From contig UQEY01000002.1 of NCBI GenBank assembly GCA_900540235.1, positions 1-64,000 on the forward strand: DNA of 64,000 nucleotides, written 5' to 3'. The notes below the pieces were generated by a model that searched no databases, was not told where the DNA came from, and saw nothing but the letters and a program-made list of their open reading frames with translations. The position numbers and the translations under genes were made by a program. This DNA comes from an uncultured Eubacteriales bacterium (lineage in GTDB: Bacteria; Bacillota; Clostridia; Oscillospirales; Acutalibacteraceae). Positions 40,941 through 50,225 of the stretch are shown here, in pieces (the first letter of the stretch is position 1; each line of letters opens with the position of its first letter).

Positions 40941-43313
40941 ATGAATAAAAATTATAAAACTCTTGAACTTGATTTAATACTTGAAAAGCTTGCAAATGAG
41001 TGCTCGTGCGACGACGCTGAAGATTTGGCTCGTTCACTTAAACCAAGCAGTGATATGAGCGAAGTTGAGCTTCTTTTGCAGCAAACGGAGGACGCTTTTT
41101 CACTTCTTGCCCGTTTCGGCGGTCCGTCGTTTTCAGGCTTAAAAAATGTAAATAACCCGCTTCACCGTGCTTCGGCAGGCGGTTCGCTTAACCCCAAGGA
41201 ACTTCTTGACATTGCCTACTGCTTGCGCAGTCTCAGAACTCTTGACGAATGGCACAGCCACTGCTCAGGCGTTCGGACAAGTCTTGATTTCTTTTTTGAG
41301 GGAATAACCACAAATAAATATCTTGAATCTAAAATTTTGACCTGCATTATCAGCGAGGAGGAAATTGCCGATAAAGCATCTGAAACTTTGTATGATATAA
41401 GAAGAAAGATTAGGTCTAAGGAAAATTCAATCAGGGAAAAACTTGACTCTTTAATTCATTCTTCCCACTATCAGCAGTTTTTGCAAGAAGCAATTATTAC
41501 TCAGCGAAACGGCAGATTTGTTGTCCCAGTTAAGGCTGAATGCAGGGGTAATGTGCCGGGTCTTGTCCACGATACATCGTCAACAGGCGCTACCGTTTTT
41601 ATCGAACCGGCAGGTGTTGTTGACGCTAATAATGATATCAAAGTGCTTCAGGGCAAAGAGCGTGACGAAATTATGCGTATCCTTTTTGAACTTTCGGCTG
41701 AAGCAGGCGATTTTTCAGAGTCGATTAAACATTCTTATGACAGCGCAATAATGCTTAATCTTATTTTTGCCAAGGCTCATCTTGCATATAAAATGAAAGC
41801 TACAAAGCCGACTCTTAATAATGAGGGCATAACTTATCTTAAAAAAGCACGCCATCCGCTTATTGACCCTAAAAAGGTTGTTGCTACCGATATTGTCCTC
41901 GGTGACGAATATGATACTCTTGTTATCACCGGCCCGAATACCGGCGGTAAAACCGTAACGCTCAAAACTTTAGGTCTTTTAACTCTTATGACTATGTGCG
42001 GTCTTTTAATTCCGGTTTCCGATATGTCAAGAGTTTCCGTTTATAATAATGTTCTTGTTGATATCGGCGATGAACAGAGTATTGCTCAGTCGCTTTCAAC
42101 CTTTTCTTCTCATATGGTCAATATTATTGATATTATGAAAAAGGCTGACGATAAATCGTTGATTCTTATTGACGAACTCGGTGCAGGCACAGACCCTACA
42201 GAGGGTGCGGCACTTGCCGTTTCCGTTATTGAAGCGCTTAGGGAAAAGGGTGCAAAAATTGTTGCAACAACCCACTATGCCGAGCTTAAAGCTTATGCGC
42301 TTGACACACCGGGTGTTACAAACGGTTGCTGTGAATTTGATATTGAAACGCTTCGACCTACATATAAGCTTTTAATCGGTGTTCCGGGTAGGTCAAATGC
42401 GTTTGCCATTCTTTCTCATCTCGGTATGGAGCAGTCGGTTATCGATAATGCCAAGTCAATAGTAGGCAGTGATAACCGTGATTTTGAGGCTGTGCTTGAA
42501 AAACTCGAGGCTTCCCGTCACGCTCTTGAAGAAGAAAGGAAAGTTGCCGAGCAAATGACTGAAAAGGCAAAGAAAATCGAGCAAAGAGCGCAGGAAGAAA
42601 GAGATAAAATAGAAACGCTTAAAGCAAGGGAAATGGACAAAGCTAAGCGTGAGGCTCAAAAACTTATTGATTCTGCTCAGCGCAAGAGCAGTGAATTCTT
42701 GCTTGAACTTGAAAAACTGAAAAAAGAGCAAACTTCCTCTAACGCTACTGAATTTGCACGCAAAACAAGGCGTGCTGTTAAGGCTCAAATGGGCGAAATG
42801 GACGACCTTATCAACCCTAATGAACTTGCCGATAATTGGGACTATGACTACAAATTACCCCGTAACCCCGTTGCCGGTGACCGTGTTGTTATTAAAGGTA
42901 TCGGCGAGGGTGAAGTAGTAGAAGTTAAAAATAATAATATTCTTGTTAAATCGGGTCTCCTTAAAACAAGAGTTAAAATGTCCGACATTATGATTCTTGA
43001 CAAACCTAAAAAGAAGCCGGTTAAAACTCAACATAATGTTTACAGAACTTCGTCGAGAGCTGATGCCGATGTCAAAACAGAGATTGATATGCGTGGCGAA
43101 ACAGTTGATGAAGCACTTAGCGAACTTGGTTTGTTTATTGACAGATGTGTGCTTAATAATATTGAAGAAATACGAATTATTCACGGTAAGGGCACGGGTG
43201 CGCTAAGAACTGCCGTTACCGATTATCTTAAAACTCATCCAAATGTGTCCGAGTTTAGGCTCGGCAGGTACGGCGAGGGCGAAAACGGTGTGACAATCGC
43301 CAAACTTAAATAA
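40941..43313 (+). CDS. mutS2: endonuclease/ribosome-splitting ATPase MutS2
   Basis: 790 residues. Helical lever and clamp domains take up residues 1-300; the MutS-like ATPase has Walker A GPNTGGKT near residue 331, Walker B LILIDELGAGTDP and TTHYAELKAYA. A coiled coil (about residues 510-620, Glu/Lys/Ala-rich) precedes a KOW-like region and the C-terminal Smr domain (about 715-790, with IDMRGETVDEAL and IIHGKGTGALR). MutS2 lacks the mismatch-recognition domain; in Bacillus it acts on collided ribosomes. It starts 11 bases after recO. Confidence 0.95.
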   Translation: MNKNYKTLELDLILEKLANECSCDDAEDLARSLKPSSDMSEVELLLQQTEDAFSLLARFGGPSFSGLKNVNNPLHRASAGGSLNPKELLDIAYCLRSLRTLDEWHSHCSGVRTSLDFFFEGITTNKYLESKILTCIISEEEIADKASETLYDIRRKIRSKENSIREKLDSLIHSSHYQQFLQEAIITQRNGRFVVPVKAECRGNVPGLVHDTSSTGATVFIEPAGVVDANNDIKVLQGKERDEIMRILFELSAEAGDFSESIKHSYDSAIMLNLIFAKAHLAYKMKATKPTLNNEGITYLKKARHPLIDPKKVVATDIVLGDEYDTLVITGPNTGGKTVTLKTLGLLTLMTMCGLLIPVSDMSRVSVYNNVLVDIGDEQSIAQSLSTFSSHMVNIIDIMKKADDKSLILIDELGAGTDPTEGAALAVSVIEALREKGAKIVATTHYAELKAYALDTPGVTNGCCEFDIETLRPTYKLLIGVPGRSNAFAILSHLGMEQSVIDNAKSIVGSDNRDFEAVLEKLEASRHALEEERKVAEQMTEKAKKIEQRAQEERDKIETLKAREMDKAKREAQKLIDSAQRKSSEFLLELEKLKKEQTSSNATEFARKTRRAVKAQMGEMDDLINPNELADNWDYDYKLPRNPVAGDRVVIKGIGEGEVVEVKNNNILVKSGLLKTRVKMSDIMILDKPKKKPVKTQHNVYRTSSRADADVKTEIDMRGETVDEALSELGLFIDRCVLNNIEEIRIIHGKGTGALRTAVTDYLKTHPNVSEFRLGRYGEGENGVTIAKLK

Positions 43314-43319
43314 ATTTAT

Positions 43320-43380
43320 TAGGACTTGCTCCTATCAAAATAACAAAATTAACTCGTAAGGCAGGGCTTGCTCCCGCCTA
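43320..43380. repeat. two small palindromes between mutS2 and recD2
   Basis: TAGGACTTGCTCCTA (43320-43334) and a larger imperfect stem AGGCAGGG-CTTGCT-CCCGCCT (43359-43379) share a central CTTGCTCC. A similar GGCAAGAGCAAGCCCTTGCC sits at 1773-1792. They look like copies of one dispersed palindromic repeat rather than a terminator, since no T-run follows. Confidence 0.5.
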
Positions 43381-43400
43381 AAATGAAAACGGAGAACGAA

Positions 43401-45623
43401 ATGGCAGAACAAAAGCTTGAAAATTTAACAGCTATGGTTGAAGGCATAACCTATAGAAACGAAACTAACGGTTATGCCGTTGCCGAGGTCGGCACGGGTG
43501 ACGAATTTGTTACCGTTGTCGGTATTTTGGGCGATATTGCCGTTGGTGAGCAAATCGTTTTTCAAGGCGAATGGACTATGCATCCTACTTTTGGCAGGCA
43601 ATTTAAATCTGTCAGGCTTACCCGCAGTCGTCCTGCCGATGCAAACGGTATGCTCCGTTTTCTTGCAAGCGGAATGATTAAAGGGGTAAGGGAAGTTACC
43701 GCTTCAAAAATTGTTGAAAAATTCGGTTCAAACACATTTAATGTGATTGAAAATGAACCTGAAAGGCTTGCCGAAATTAAGGGAATAACAAGGACTAAGG
43801 CTAAGCAAATAGGTAAAGAATTCAAAATGCAGTTTGCAGCCCGTGATATTATGAACGGTCTTGCCGAACTCGGCTTCAATCAGCAGGAAGCGTATGATAT
43901 TTATAGCGTGTTTAAAGCCGATTCCCTTGATATTGTTAACGAAAATCCTTATGCGCTTGTGTCAATGGTTTCAAGTATCAACTTTGAGCGTGCAGATGAA
44001 ATTGCAATGAATTTAAAGCAAGCGCCGCCTTTTGATTATCGGTGTCAGGCGGGTGTTACATATGTAGTTAGGCATAATCTTTTTAACGGTCATACTTGTT
44101 TGCCACGCAAAAGCATTATTCCTCCTGCAAAATCGCTTCTTAACTGTAATGATGACGAAGCTGAAATTGCGATTGACAATGCTATCGAGTCAAAACAGCT
44201 TGTTGAAGAAAATATTGACACAAAACCGTTTCTCTTTTTGCCGGAGATTTACGAGGCTGAATCGGGCATAGCCGAAAGAATTAAAGTTATGCTTGAGTTT
44301 CCGCCTACTCCCAAGGAAATTTCACCGTCGGAAATTGATGCGTTTGAAAAAACGAATGACATAGTTTTTGATGAAAAACAGCGTGAAGCTATAGAAATCG
44401 CAGTAAATAAAGGCTTGCTTATTTTAACCGGCGGTCCGGGCACGGGTAAAACCACCACAGTTAAGGGTATCATCACTCTTATGGAAAACAGAGGGCTTGA
44501 TGTTGCGCTTGCGGCACCTACGGGCAGAGCGGCTAAGCGAATGAGTGAACTTACCGGCAGGGAAGCTAAAACCATTCACCGATTGTTAGAGGTGGAATAT
44601 AAGGACGGCGCAACAGAGCCGAGCTTTGCTCACAATCTAAAAAACCCGCTTGAATGTGACGCAGTAATTGTTGACGAACTTTCAATGGTTGATGTTACTG
44701 TTTTTTCTGCGCTTCTTGATGCGCTTCCGCTTTCTTGCAGGCTTATTATGGTTGGCGATAAAGACCAGCTTCCGCCGGTGGGCGCAGGTAATGTGCTTGC
44801 AGATTTGATTAAAAGTGAACTTATCGGAGTGGTAAGCCTCGATAAAATCTTTCGTCAGGCAATGGAGAGTAATATCGTTTCAAATGCCCACCGTGTTGTT
44901 AAGGGCGAAATGCCTGTTTTTGACAACAATGTAAATTCTGATTTCTTTCTTCTTCGTGAAGATTCTAAATATAATGCGGCTAATAAAGTTGTTAATCTTG
45001 TAACTAAGCGTATTCCTGCAGGATATGGCTTTGACAGCATCAAGGATATTCAAGTCCTTTGCCCGAGCCGTAAGGGTGAAGTGGGTACCGAGCATATAAA
45101 TGCGCTTCTTCAGGAAAAGCTTAACCCACCGTCACAAAACAAAATGCAAATAAGATATAAGGGTTATACTCTGCGTGAGGGCGACAAAGTTATGCAAATT
45201 AAAAATAACTATGATGTCCCTTGGTTTAAAGACGGTGAAAACGGAACGGGCGTTTTCAACGGTGATATCGGTATTCTTACCCGTATTGACCGTGCAAACG
45301 ATATTATTAATGTTCGCTTTGACGATAAAGAAGCAATGTACAGCATTGAAAATGTTAAGGAAATTGAGCTTGCATATGCTATGACGGTTCATAAAAGTCA
45401 GGGCAGTGAGTTTCCTTGTGTAGTTATGCCTACCATTGCAACACCGCCAAAGCTTTCTTATCGCAATCTTTTTTATACTGCTTTGACCCGTGCAAAAAGC
45501 CTTCTTATAATTGTCGGCAATGAAGCTTCGGTTAAAGCAATGGTTGACAACGATAAAAAAAGCAGGCGCTATAGCGCACTTGTTCATTTTTTATCTGTTG
45601 ACAATAATAATGTTTTTAAGTAA
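43401..45623 (+). CDS. recD2: RecD2-type ATP-dependent DNA helicase
   Basis: 740 residues. An OB-like N-terminal domain (residues 1-100) and helix-hairpin-helix repeats (about 100-200, including EIKGITRTKAKQIGKEF) precede a SF1B helicase core: Walker A GGPGTGKTTT near residue 345, VDELSMVDV near residue 425, GDKDQLPPVGAG near residue 455, and AYAMTVHKSQGSEF with LTRAK near the C-terminus. The long N-terminus separates RecD2 from RecD of RecBCD. I start at ATG 43401, 7 bases after GGAG; the frame extends into the repeat at 43320-43380. Confidence 0.93.
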   Translation: MAEQKLENLTAMVEGITYRNETNGYAVAEVGTGDEFVTVVGILGDIAVGEQIVFQGEWTMHPTFGRQFKSVRLTRSRPADANGMLRFLASGMIKGVREVTASKIVEKFGSNTFNVIENEPERLAEIKGITRTKAKQIGKEFKMQFAARDIMNGLAELGFNQQEAYDIYSVFKADSLDIVNENPYALVSMVSSINFERADEIAMNLKQAPPFDYRCQAGVTYVVRHNLFNGHTCLPRKSIIPPAKSLLNCNDDEAEIAIDNAIESKQLVEENIDTKPFLFLPEIYEAESGIAERIKVMLEFPPTPKEISPSEIDAFEKTNDIVFDEKQREAIEIAVNKGLLILTGGPGTGKTTTVKGIITLMENRGLDVALAAPTGRAAKRMSELTGREAKTIHRLLEVEYKDGATEPSFAHNLKNPLECDAVIVDELSMVDVTVFSALLDALPLSCRLIMVGDKDQLPPVGAGNVLADLIKSELIGVVSLDKIFRQAMESNIVSNAHRVVKGEMPVFDNNVNSDFFLLREDSKYNAANKVVNLVTKRIPAGYGFDSIKDIQVLCPSRKGEVGTEHINALLQEKLNPPSQNKMQIRYKGYTLREGDKVMQIKNNYDVPWFKDGENGTGVFNGDIGILTRIDRANDIINVRFDDKEAMYSIENVKEIELAYAMTVHKSQGSEFPCVVMPTIATPPKLSYRNLFYTALTRAKSLLIIVGNEASVKAMVDNDKKSRRYSALVHFLSVDNNNVFK

Positions 45624-45660
45624 TATATTTTGTAGAAAATTAATTGTTTCAAAATTTTTC

Positions 45661-45680
45661 GGCGGTTAACATTGTCCGCC
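45661..45680. repeat. short palindrome GGCGG...CCGCC
   Basis: GGCGGTTAACATTGTCCGCC. Its complement contains GGCGGACAATGTT, the same core as the stem after ispF at 58433-58445. It has no T-run and lies 30 bases before mreB, so it is a dispersed repeat candidate or a weak terminator of recD2. Confidence 0.5.
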
Positions 45681-45709
45681 TAAATTGAAAATAGAATGGA
45701 TACATAATT

Positions 45710-46738
45710 ATGTTTGGATATGATTTGGGTATAGACTTGGGTACAAGCTCGGTTGTCATTTCCGTTGTGGGAAAGGGCGTCGTGCTTAGTGAACCTGCCT
45801 ATGTTGCTTATGATGTAAATAAAAGTGAAATGCTTTATGCCGGTAAGCGTGCTTATTTCCTTGAGGGCAGAGAGCCGGTTGGCGTGAGCGTTATTCAGCC
45901 TATAAAAAACGGTAATGTGAGCAACTATGAACTTGCCGTAAAAATGGTTGAAAGCTTTATGAATAAGGTTCTTAAAAAGAATATTTTTAAGCCGAGAATT
46001 GTTGCTTCTGTTTCGTCGGCAAGTACCGATGTTGAAAGAAGGACGCTTATTTCCGTGCTCATTTCAGCAGGTGCAAGGTCTGTTTGCCTTGTTGAACAGC
46101 CTCTTTGTGCCGCTTTCGGCGCAGGTATTGACCCGCTTAACCCGACCGGTGTTTTTGTTATCGATGTGGGCGCAGGTTCAACCGATATGGCGGTTATCAG
46201 CCAGGGTGCTATGAGCCAAAATGAAACGGTTAAAGTCGGCGGTGATGATTTTGATGAGGCAATAGTTAAGTATCTTAAAGAAAAACACGGCTTGCTTGTC
46301 GGTTTAAGGACTGCCGAGGATATTAAGAAAACTATCGGTTCAGCCGTACCGAGGGATACGGATGTTACTATGAACGCTAAGGGCAGAAATGTTCTTTCGG
46401 GTTTGCCAAAGGTTGTTGAAATCAGCGGTAATGAAATTTGCGAGTGCTTTGATGAAGTGCTTGAGCAAATCACTTCTGTTGCCAAGGCGATGTTTGAGCG
46501 TACTTCTCCTCAGCTTGTTGCCGATGTAACAAATTCAAGTCTTCTTTTAACCGGCGGTATGTCGCAGCTTTTCGGTCTTGACAAGCTTCTTTCTCAAACG
46601 CTTAATCTTGATGTAACCATTCCTGTCAGGGCAAATCTCTGCGTATCAAAGGGATGCGAAATTGCGCTTAAAAAAATGCATATTCTCGACCAATACGGTT
46701 ATTCGTTCAAAACTAAGGAAGAGGTCAGAATCAGATGA
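45710..46738 (+). CDS. divergent MreB/Mbl-type actin homologue
   Basis: 342 residues. The phosphate-1 loop IDLGTSSVVI (about residues 8-17) and phosphate-2 loop VIDVGAGSTDMAVIS (about residue 149) mark the actin/MreB fold, and RTAEDIKKTIGSA (about 204), NVLSGLPKVVEI and LLTGGMSQLFGLDKLL (about 282) match MreB. Changes such as DVGAGSTD in place of DIGGGTTE show divergence from the cell-shape paralogue. It should form membrane-bound filaments, perhaps for cell-wall guidance. mreC and mreD are absent. Its last bases overlap the start of the CobO-like gene (ATGA), an unexpected partner. Confidence 0.82.
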   Translation: MFGYDLGIDLGTSSVVISVVGKGVVLSEPAYVAYDVNKSEMLYAGKRAYFLEGREPVGVSVIQPIKNGNVSNYELAVKMVESFMNKVLKKNIFKPRIVASVSSASTDVERRTLISVLISAGARSVCLVEQPLCAAFGAGIDPLNPTGVFVIDVGAGSTDMAVISQGAMSQNETVKVGGDDFDEAIVKYLKEKHGLLVGLRTAEDIKKTIGSAVPRDTDVTMNAKGRNVLSGLPKVVEISGNEICECFDEVLEQITSVAKAMFERTSPQLVADVTNSSLLLTGGMSQLFGLDKLLSQTLNLDVTIPVRANLCVSKGCEIALKKMHILDQYGYSFKTKEEVRIR

Positions 46739-47211
46739 TTCAAATTTATTACGGCTTCGGCAAGGGTAAGACTACTGCCGCAATCGGTCAGGGTGTCCGT
46801 GCCAAGGGCAGCGGTATGAATGTACTGCTCGTTCAGTTTTTAAAAGATAATAAATCGAGCGAGTTAAAAGAACTTAAAAAGCTTGAATTTGATGTTTTTG
46901 AAGCGCCTGATTCTTTGCCGTTTAACCCCGGAGATTTTTATAAAGAGTGGGTTGACAATGCTCTGAATTATATTAAAAATTCAAATGCAGATATGATTAT
47001 TCTTGATGAATTTGCAGACATAATAGGTTCGTTTATTGATGAGTCTTTCGCTGCTTTATTTATTGGAAGTTTGAAGGGCAAAGAAATTGTTATTACAGGT
47101 CACAAAAAAGTCGATTTTCTTTTTGACTCAGCCGATTATATTACTCATATGGAAAAGGAAAAGCATCCGTTTGATTTGGGTGTTAAAGCTCGCAAAGGTA
47201 TTGAATATTAA
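46735..47211 (+). CDS. CobO/BtuR-type corrinoid adenosyltransferase
   Basis: 158 residues, slightly short for the family (about 170-200). The P-loop YYGFGKGKTTAAIG (residues 5-18) and NVLLVQFLKDNKSSE near residue 30 are the CobA/CobO/BtuR signatures; ADMIILDEFAD near residue 84 is the Walker B region; the C-terminus DLGVKARKGIEY is canonical. It transfers adenosyl from ATP to Co(I) of corrinoids, producing adenosylcobamide. It overlaps the MreB gene by 4 bases and precedes a complete ECF transporter, which suggests salvage of imported corrinoids. Confidence 0.88.
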   Translation: MIQIYYGFGKGKTTAAIGQGVRAKGSGMNVLLVQFLKDNKSSELKELKKLEFDVFEAPDSLPFNPGDFYKEWVDNALNYIKNSNADMIILDEFADIIGSFIDESFAALFIGSLKGKEIVITGHKKVDFLFDSADYITHMEKEKHPFDLGVKARKGIEY

Positions 47212-47232
47212 ATAGTGGAAAGGAGTAGCGAT

Positions 47233-48087
47233 ATGGATAGATTTTCAAGATTTAATCCTAAAGTCAGCTTCTCCTTTTTTGTTTTTGTTATTTTACTTGT
47301 CTTGCTCAATTTTAACCCGTTTTTCTTGTTTGTTTCACTTCTTGCCGGGTTGATTTATAATATTATGCTTCAGGGAAAGAAAGCTTTGAAAACTTTTTTC
47401 ACTTTCCTTTTGCCGTTCACGCTTCTTATTGCCTTGTTTAATATGTCCTTTACTTCGTACGGCATTGATATTTTGTTTACTGCGTTTGACAAGAATTTTA
47501 CTCTTGAGGGTCTTTTCTATGGCTTTTGCCAGGGGCTTATGTTTTCCTCGGTAATTATTTGGCTTTCAAGCTATTCCTTGGTTTTAACGAGTGATAAGTT
47601 TATGTCCGTTTTTTCAAAAGTTGCACCTAATACTACTCTGGTGCTCACTATGGCTTTGTCCTTTATTCCGAGACTTAGAAAAAATGCAAAGGAAATAAAT
47701 GATGCACGGCTCAATGTTAATCAAAATGACACTAAGTTAAAAAAGAGCCTTGATAATTTTTCTTCGCTGATTTCTATGACTTTGGAGGAAAGCATAGAAG
47801 TGAGTGATTCTATGCGTGCTCGTGGTTTTAATTCTAAAAGAAAACCGTATACAAAATATAAATTTAATTTTTATGATTTAATTGTGCTTGTTGTGATTTT
47901 TTTGTCGGCAATTTCTTGTTTTATAATGAAAGGGTTTGGCTTGTCAGATTTCTTGTTTGACCCTGAAATAAAAATACTTGCTTTTTCGCCGATTCATCTT
48001 ATCGTTTTTTCTTTATTTATGTTTATACCTATAATTACTAATATTTCGGAGGATATAAAATGGCACTTTTTGAAATTGAAAATTTAA
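47233..48087 (+). CDS. dedicated ECF transporter T subunit
   Basis: 284 residues with about five or six hydrophobic helices. Arg-containing coupling motifs appear as SDSMRARGFNSKRKP (about residue 195). CbiQ/EcfT family. I start at ATG 47233, with AAAGGAG 9 bases upstream; the track's GTG is ahead of the ribosome site. Its 3' end overlaps the following ATPase gene by 28 bases. Because a fused ATPase and an S protein are encoded next to it, this is a dedicated (not shared) ECF transporter, unlike ecfT at 15.7 kb. Confidence 0.86.
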   Translation: MDRFSRFNPKVSFSFFVFVILLVLLNFNPFFLFVSLLAGLIYNIMLQGKKALKTFFTFLLPFTLLIALFNMSFTSYGIDILFTAFDKNFTLEGLFYGFCQGLMFSSVIIWLSSYSLVLTSDKFMSVFSKVAPNTTLVLTMALSFIPRLRKNAKEINDARLNVNQNDTKLKKSLDNFSSLISMTLEESIEVSDSMRARGFNSKRKPYTKYKFNFYDLIVLVVIFLSAISCFIMKGFGLSDFLFDPEIKILAFSPIHLIVFSLFMFIPIITNISEDIKWHFLKLKI

Positions 48088-49526
48088 CATTTTCTTATCC
48101 TTGCTCATCTTCAAATGCACTTGACGGCATAGATTTAAAAATAAATGACGGCGAATTTGTCCTTATTATGGGCAAAAGCGGAAGCGGAAAGTCGACTCTT
48201 TTAAGGCTTTTAAAAAAAGAAATTGCCCCGGTTGGTACTCTCGGCGGTAAGCTTGATATAAATACTTCTTCAATCGGTTTTGTTAACCAAAGTCCGGAAA
48301 CCTCGTTCGTTTGTGATAATGTCAGGGGCGAGCTTGCTTTTGCACTTGAAAATCTTTCACTTTCAAACGATGAAATAACCGTTAAAATCGGTGAAACTGC
48401 GTCGTTTTTTAATCTTAATCACCTGCTTGATAAAAAGTTAAGTGAACTTTCCGGCGGCGAAAGGGCAAGTGTTGCCGTAGCTTCTGCTATGATTGGCGAC
48501 GCAAAGGTTTTGCTTCTTGACGAACCGTTGTCGCAACTTGACCCTAAAGCCGTTGTTACCGTAAGTTCACTTCTTAAAAGGATAAATGAAGAACTCGGTG
48601 TGACGGTTATTGTCGTTTCCCATTCAAGCAGTGAATTTATTGATTTCTGCGACCGCCTTGTTATTTTGGAAAGTGGCAGGGTTATATGCGACTCTGCGCC
48701 AAAAACCTGTAGGCATAATACCGATTTACTCCCGTTCTTTCCTATATGTACCCGAATTTTTGACGAAAGACCGCTTAGCGTTAAGGAGTCCGTTTTTCTT
48801 GCTTCTAAGCTTGAAGAAAAGGATGAAAAGCCTTTGCATTTTGATAAAAACGATGTTTGCGTAAAACTTAAAAATATATCTTTTGCTTATGGTAAAGGGC
48901 AGGATGATATCCTTTCTTTTCTCAACTTTACCGCATATAAATCTAAAATTAATTCTGTTATCGGCGCTAACGGCAGCGGCAAAACCACGCTTTTAAAGAT
49001 TATTGCAAAGATAAATAAGGCTTACGGCGGCAAAGTTAAAGTAAACGGAAAGTGCGCCTATATGCCTCAAAATGTAAAATATCTTTTTACAAAAGAACGA
49101 GTTGGCGATGAGATAAAAATCGAAACTGCAAACAGACTCGGCATATCAGACCTTATTGACCGTCATCCGTTCGACCTGTCGGGCGGTCAGGCTCAAAAGC
49201 TTGCATTTGGTATTCTCCTTGAGCAGGATGCCGATATTTTCCTGCTTGACGAACCGACAAAAGCATTTGACGAATTTTCAAAAAATGAACTTAAATCTCT
49301 CTTGCTTGAACTTAAAAATCATGGCAAAACAATTATAATGGTTTCCCACGATTTAGATTTTGTGGGTGAAGTGAGCGACTGCGTATCTTTTTTGAGCGAC
49401 GGTATTATATCGGCAGCAGGCGATAGACGAATGGTTCTTTCAAGTCTTAATTTTTATACTACCGAAGTCAGAAGAATAACTAAAAGATACTTGAACAGTG
49501 CCGTGTCAACAGGTGATTTGAAATGA
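48060..49526 (+). CDS. fused double ATPase of an ECF transporter
   Basis: 488 residues with two ABC domains in tandem. First: Walker A MGKSGSGKST (residues 37-46), LSGGERASVAVAS and VLLLDEPLSQLDP. Second: Walker A GANGSGKTT near residue 302, LSGGQAQKLAFG and IFLLDEPTKAFDE. Both sites look catalytic. The fusion corresponds to EcfA-A' of dedicated ECF systems such as the CbrU type. It overlaps ecfT by 28 bases and the S-component gene by 4 bases. Confidence 0.9.
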   Translation: MALFEIENLTFSYPCSSSNALDGIDLKINDGEFVLIMGKSGSGKSTLLRLLKKEIAPVGTLGGKLDINTSSIGFVNQSPETSFVCDNVRGELAFALENLSLSNDEITVKIGETASFFNLNHLLDKKLSELSGGERASVAVASAMIGDAKVLLLDEPLSQLDPKAVVTVSSLLKRINEELGVTVIVVSHSSSEFIDFCDRLVILESGRVICDSAPKTCRHNTDLLPFFPICTRIFDERPLSVKESVFLASKLEEKDEKPLHFDKNDVCVKLKNISFAYGKGQDDILSFLNFTAYKSKINSVIGANGSGKTTLLKIIAKINKAYGGKVKVNGKCAYMPQNVKYLFTKERVGDEIKIETANRLGISDLIDRHPFDLSGGQAQKLAFGILLEQDADIFLLDEPTKAFDEFSKNELKSLLLELKNHGKTIIMVSHDLDFVGEVSDCVSFLSDGIISAAGDRRMVLSSLNFYTTEVRRITKRYLNSAVSTGDLK

Positions 49527-50206
49527 AAAAATTATATCCCGTCTTAATTGCGCTCACTCTTGTGTTTATCGTTTTGTGGCAAATATTTTTTGCAAACACA
49601 AATTATTATCTTGTAAGCGTGCTTATTTTAATTGTGTCAATGCTTCCGTTTTTTGTTTCGTTTGAAAGAGAGGAGCATACCGCAAAAGAAATTACTCTTA
49701 TTTCAAGCCTTATTGCACTTGCTGTTGTAAGCCGTGCTGTTTTTTATCTTATACCGCAGGTCAAACCTATTGCTGCGGTTGTCGGTGTCAGCGGCGCAGT
49801 CTTGGGTGCAAAAAGGGGATACATTGTCGGCGCATTTTCTATGTTTGTGTCGAATTTCATTTTCGGTCAGGGTGCGTGGACGCCGTTTCAAATGGTTGCT
49901 ATGGGCGTTGTCGGTTTGATTTTCGGCATTGTTTTTGAAAAAATTAAGGTAAATAAAATTTCACTCGCCGTTGTCGGTTTCTTTTCTGTTTTGATTTTTT
50001 ACGGTTTAATAGTTGACTTATCGTCAGTTTTGTATTTTAATAGCGATATGAGTTTAAAGGGAATTATTGCAGTCTATGCCGCAGGTGTTCCGTTTAACCT
50101 CGTTTTCGGCGGCACAACAGCAGTGTTCCTGTTTCTTTTCGGTGAAACTTTTATTAAAAAAATCGAAAGAATTAATATTAAGTACGGAATCTGTCAAAAA
50201 GGTTAG
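49523..50206 (+). CDS. ECF transporter S component, probably corrinoid-specific
   Basis: 227 residues, six or so hydrophobic helices. The central part SGAVLGAKRGYIVGAFSMFVSNFIFGQGAWTPFQMVAMG (long Gly/Ala/aromatic helix pair, residues 90-135) matches the ECF S-component fold, especially the CbrT/CblT group. Substrate specificity to cobalamin or a precursor is inferred from the neighbouring CobO-like enzyme. No B12 riboswitch was recognised upstream of the operon, so the evidence is genomic context only. It ends 19 bases before the next gene. Confidence 0.78.
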   Translation: MKKLYPVLIALTLVFIVLWQIFFANTNYYLVSVLILIVSMLPFFVSFEREEHTAKEITLISSLIALAVVSRAVFYLIPQVKPIAAVVGVSGAVLGAKRGYIVGAFSMFVSNFIFGQGAWTPFQMVAMGVVGLIFGIVFEKIKVNKISLAVVGFFSVLIFYGLIVDLSSVLYFNSDMSLKGIIAVYAAGVPFNLVFGGTTAVFLFLFGETFIKKIERINIKYGICQKG

Positions 50207-50225
50207 AAAGGTTATGGTGATTATT

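Noticed and set aside
45624..45709. Cobalamin riboswitch before the mreB-cobO-ECF operon
   Set aside because: The gap is 86 bases and no B12-box (GCCACTG-like) is present.
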